Assembly (NCBI GenBank): GCA_008080565.1
Contig: VIKE01000018.1
Span: 1 to 64,000 of the forward strand
DNA length: 64,000 nt
Origin: Rhodocyclaceae bacterium
Lineage (GTDB): Bacteria; Pseudomonadota; Gammaproteobacteria; Burkholderiales; Rhodocyclaceae
Direction: 5' to 3'
Shown here: positions 62,957 to 64,000 of the stretch, piece after piece
How the letters are laid out: each line of letters starts with the position of its first letter
Numbering within the stretch: position 1 is the first letter of the stretch
The notes under the pieces: model-generated
Databases searched by the model: none
Seen by the model: the letters and a program-made list of their open reading frames with translations, nothing else
What the model was told of the DNA's origin: nothing
Position numbers and translations under genes: made by a program

Positions 62957-63601
62957 CTAGGCGAAGGCGAGCGACAGCTGTGGCGAGGGTTGCGCCGCGA
63001 TGATGGCTTCCATTGTCAGCGCGTGCTGTGATGGGGCGTCGAGGAGCGCGGCGAAATCGGCCTCGGGAAAGTCGCCGTGGTCGCTCAGCCAGAAGCTGCA
63101 TTCGTCATGATCAAGAATGACCGGCATGCGGGGATGAATCAGGCCGACGGCGGCGTCGGCAGCGGTGGTGAGAATGGCGCAGGTAGTTCCGGCCAGTGGG
63201 TGGTGGTCAAAGATGCCGGCGAATATCAACAGATCGCCAGAGGACTCGCGGATACGCATTTTCTGTTTTCCACCGGTCAGCGTCTGCCATTCGTGAAAAG
63301 CCGTGGCGGGGATGAGGCAGCGGTTTCGTTTCAGGATCTTGCTGTAAAACGGCTTGCTGGCCAGCCCTTCGGCGGGCAGGGTGAGCAGCGGGTTGCGCGG
63401 TGGCTGATCGAGAAAACTGCCGACTAGCCCCCAGCCGGCAAGGCTGCCGATAAAACCGGGGTTGCCGGCGGTGATCATCAGCACCGGGTCGTTCGGCTGC
63501 ATATCGCCGCTGCGGGGCGGTTCGCCGTGGCCAAGGTGAAGTTGCGGAAAGCGCCTGTTCAGTGCCCTGGTCCTGGCCTTGAGTTCGTAGCATCCGCACA
63601 T
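62957..63601 (-). CDS. yedK: SOS-response-associated peptidase / HMCES (YedK family)
   Basis: 214 residues. The N-terminal Met is followed directly by Cys2 (MCGCYE), which forms a covalent thiazolidine link with abasic sites in single-stranded DNA; the other catalytic parts, Glu in PATAFHEW (about 107) and His in HPRMPVIL (about 161), are present. The family shields abasic sites during replication. A tandem direct repeat (63624-63644) lies just upstream and may be an operator. Confidence 0.93.
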   Translation of the reverse strand: MCGCYELKARTRALNRRFPQLHLGHGEPPRSGDMQPNDPVLMITAGNPGFIGSLAGWGLVGSFLDQPPRNPLLTLPAEGLASKPFYSKILKRNRCLIPATAFHEWQTLTGGKQKMRIRESSGDLLIFAGIFDHHPLAGTTCAILTTAADAAVGLIHPRMPVILDHDECSFWLSDHGDFPEADFAALLDAPSQHALTMEAIIAAQPSPQLSLAFA

Positions 63602-63623
63602 GGCGGCGTCTCCGGGATTACGA

Positions 63624-63644
63624 TATACAGTAGTTTATACAGTA
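63624..63644. promoter_or_regulatory. Tandem 9-bp repeat upstream of yedK
   Basis: TATACAGTA occurs twice, starts 12 bp apart, 23-43 bp before the yedK start. It resembles LexA half-sites (CTGT on the coding strand) but in direct, not inverted, order. Confidence 0.5.
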
Positions 63645-63697
63645 TTTTTGAGGTGCACAAGGCCGATTTTTTCGGCGCGCCCGATTAGCGACGCGGC

Positions 63698-63735
63698 GTT
63701 TCATTTTTGGCTGTTTTTTCCGGTTGACCGTGGAA
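63698..63735 (-). repeat. Dispersed 36-bp motif, copy 17 (intergenic)
   Basis: Minus orientation, complete: CCACGGTCAACCGG, A6, CAGCC, AAAAATGAAAC. It ends 7 bp before the stop of the MFS gene. Confidence 0.94.
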
Positions 63736-63741
63736 GTCGGG

Positions 63742-64000
63742 CTAGGTGTTCTTGCCGTGCATGTCGATGCGCGAGACGAACCAGATGGCGACCAGATTGG
63801 CCGCGACGGCGACGTAGCCGACCTGCGCATAGCCGACGATGCGGCCGCTGGCGTCGAGCGAGGTGAGGAAGCCGGCCAGCGTCGTGGCCAGGCCCATGGC
63901 CAGCGACTGCGTGGTGGCGTTGAGCGACATGAAGGTGCCGCGCAGTTTGGGCTGGGCCGACGAGGCGATGATCGCCATGGCCGGGATCATGCGCCCCGAG
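63742..64000 (-). CDS. MFS transporter, C-terminal end (continues beyond window)
   Basis: 85 codons are visible. Two hydrophobic segments remain (TTQSLAMGLATTLAGFL and VGYVAVAANLVAIWFVS), with the sequence AIIASSAQPKLRGTFMSLNATTQSLA, typical of helix 10-11 of major facilitator drug/sugar antiporters (the RGtfmSlN motif). The start and most of the protein lie to the right of the window, so substrate cannot be guessed. The frame is open to base 64000. Confidence 0.8.
   Translation of the reverse strand, partial: SGRMIPAMAIIASSAQPKLRGTFMSLNATTQSLAMGLATTLAGFLTSLDASGRIVGYAQVGYVAVAANLVAIWFVSRIDMHGKNT

Overview
This is a GC-rich, densely coded 64 kb stretch of a betaproteobacterial chromosome. The gene content points to the Rhodocyclales (Dechloromonas/Azonexus-like), although no rRNA or other phylogenetic marker is present to prove it. 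Supporting features are a class I PHA synthase, many periplasmic c-type cytochromes, large PAS/Cache/GGDEF-EAL sensors, an FNR-hemN-copper block, a PEP-CTERM protein, a two-subunit bacterioferritin and a classical porin. There are no tRNAs, rRNAs, CRISPR arrays, prophage genes or intact insertion sequences.

Layout. 1-8.7 kb: end of a beta-CASP nuclease, phaC, a chemoreceptor-like protein next to a di-iron oxygen-sensor protein, then hemerythrin, DUF2249, an NnrS-like membrane protein and SirB. 6.7-37 kb: a large quinoprotein alcohol-oxidation region. It holds an AcoR-type sigma-54 activator, PedF-like cytochromes, a MxaJ-like binding protein, a YVTN propeller, cytochrome b561, an aldehyde dehydrogenase with its DUF779 partner, and two-component systems. 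It also holds two PQQ alcohol dehydrogenases (an ExaA-like calcium type, broken in this sequence, and an intact one with the extra aspartate of lanthanide enzymes), the SoxYZ-like and metallo-hydrolase quinoprotein accessories, and a TonB/TonB-dependent receptor/kinase/regulator operon. Near-consensus sigma-54 promoters precede three of these transcripts, and a weaker match precedes the aldehyde dehydrogenase. 37-45.8 kb: peptidase, DsbA-like protein, PEP-CTERM protein, FKBP, two unknown proteins, a receptor very like PqqU (PQQ import), porin and DUF302. 45.8-54.5 kb: fnr, hemN (with an FNR box), SafE-like protein, Usp, copA, a GGDEF-EAL protein, copZ-like protein and selD. 54.5-64 kb: PepSY protein, siderophore receptor, bfd, two complementary bacterioferritins, nudC, a 4-TM protein, an unknown membrane protein, a methyltransferase, a YedK-type peptidase and the end of an MFS gene.

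The most striking feature is not a gene. A non-palindromic motif of about 36 bp occurs 17 times (plus one truncated copy), about once per 3.8 kb, in both orientations, and in intergenic DNA as well as inside genes. It has a near-invariant core ACGGTCAACC, then GG, an A-tract, GGCC, a second A-tract about one helical turn later, and TGAAAT. Inside genes it is read in at least four frames and, judged from remembered family sequences, does not seem to change protein length. It therefore looks like a signal grown in place by substitution, as DNA uptake sequences are, rather than an inserted mobile element. The layout recalls Pasteurellaceae uptake sequences (core plus two phased A/T tracts). This interpretation is an inference.

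Four genes carry reading-frame lesions (aldehyde dehydrogenase, ExaA-like dehydrogenase, quinoprotein-associated metallo-hydrolase, 4-TM protein). Such a cluster suggests sequence or assembly error, although three of the four act in alcohol oxidation and true decay cannot be excluded.
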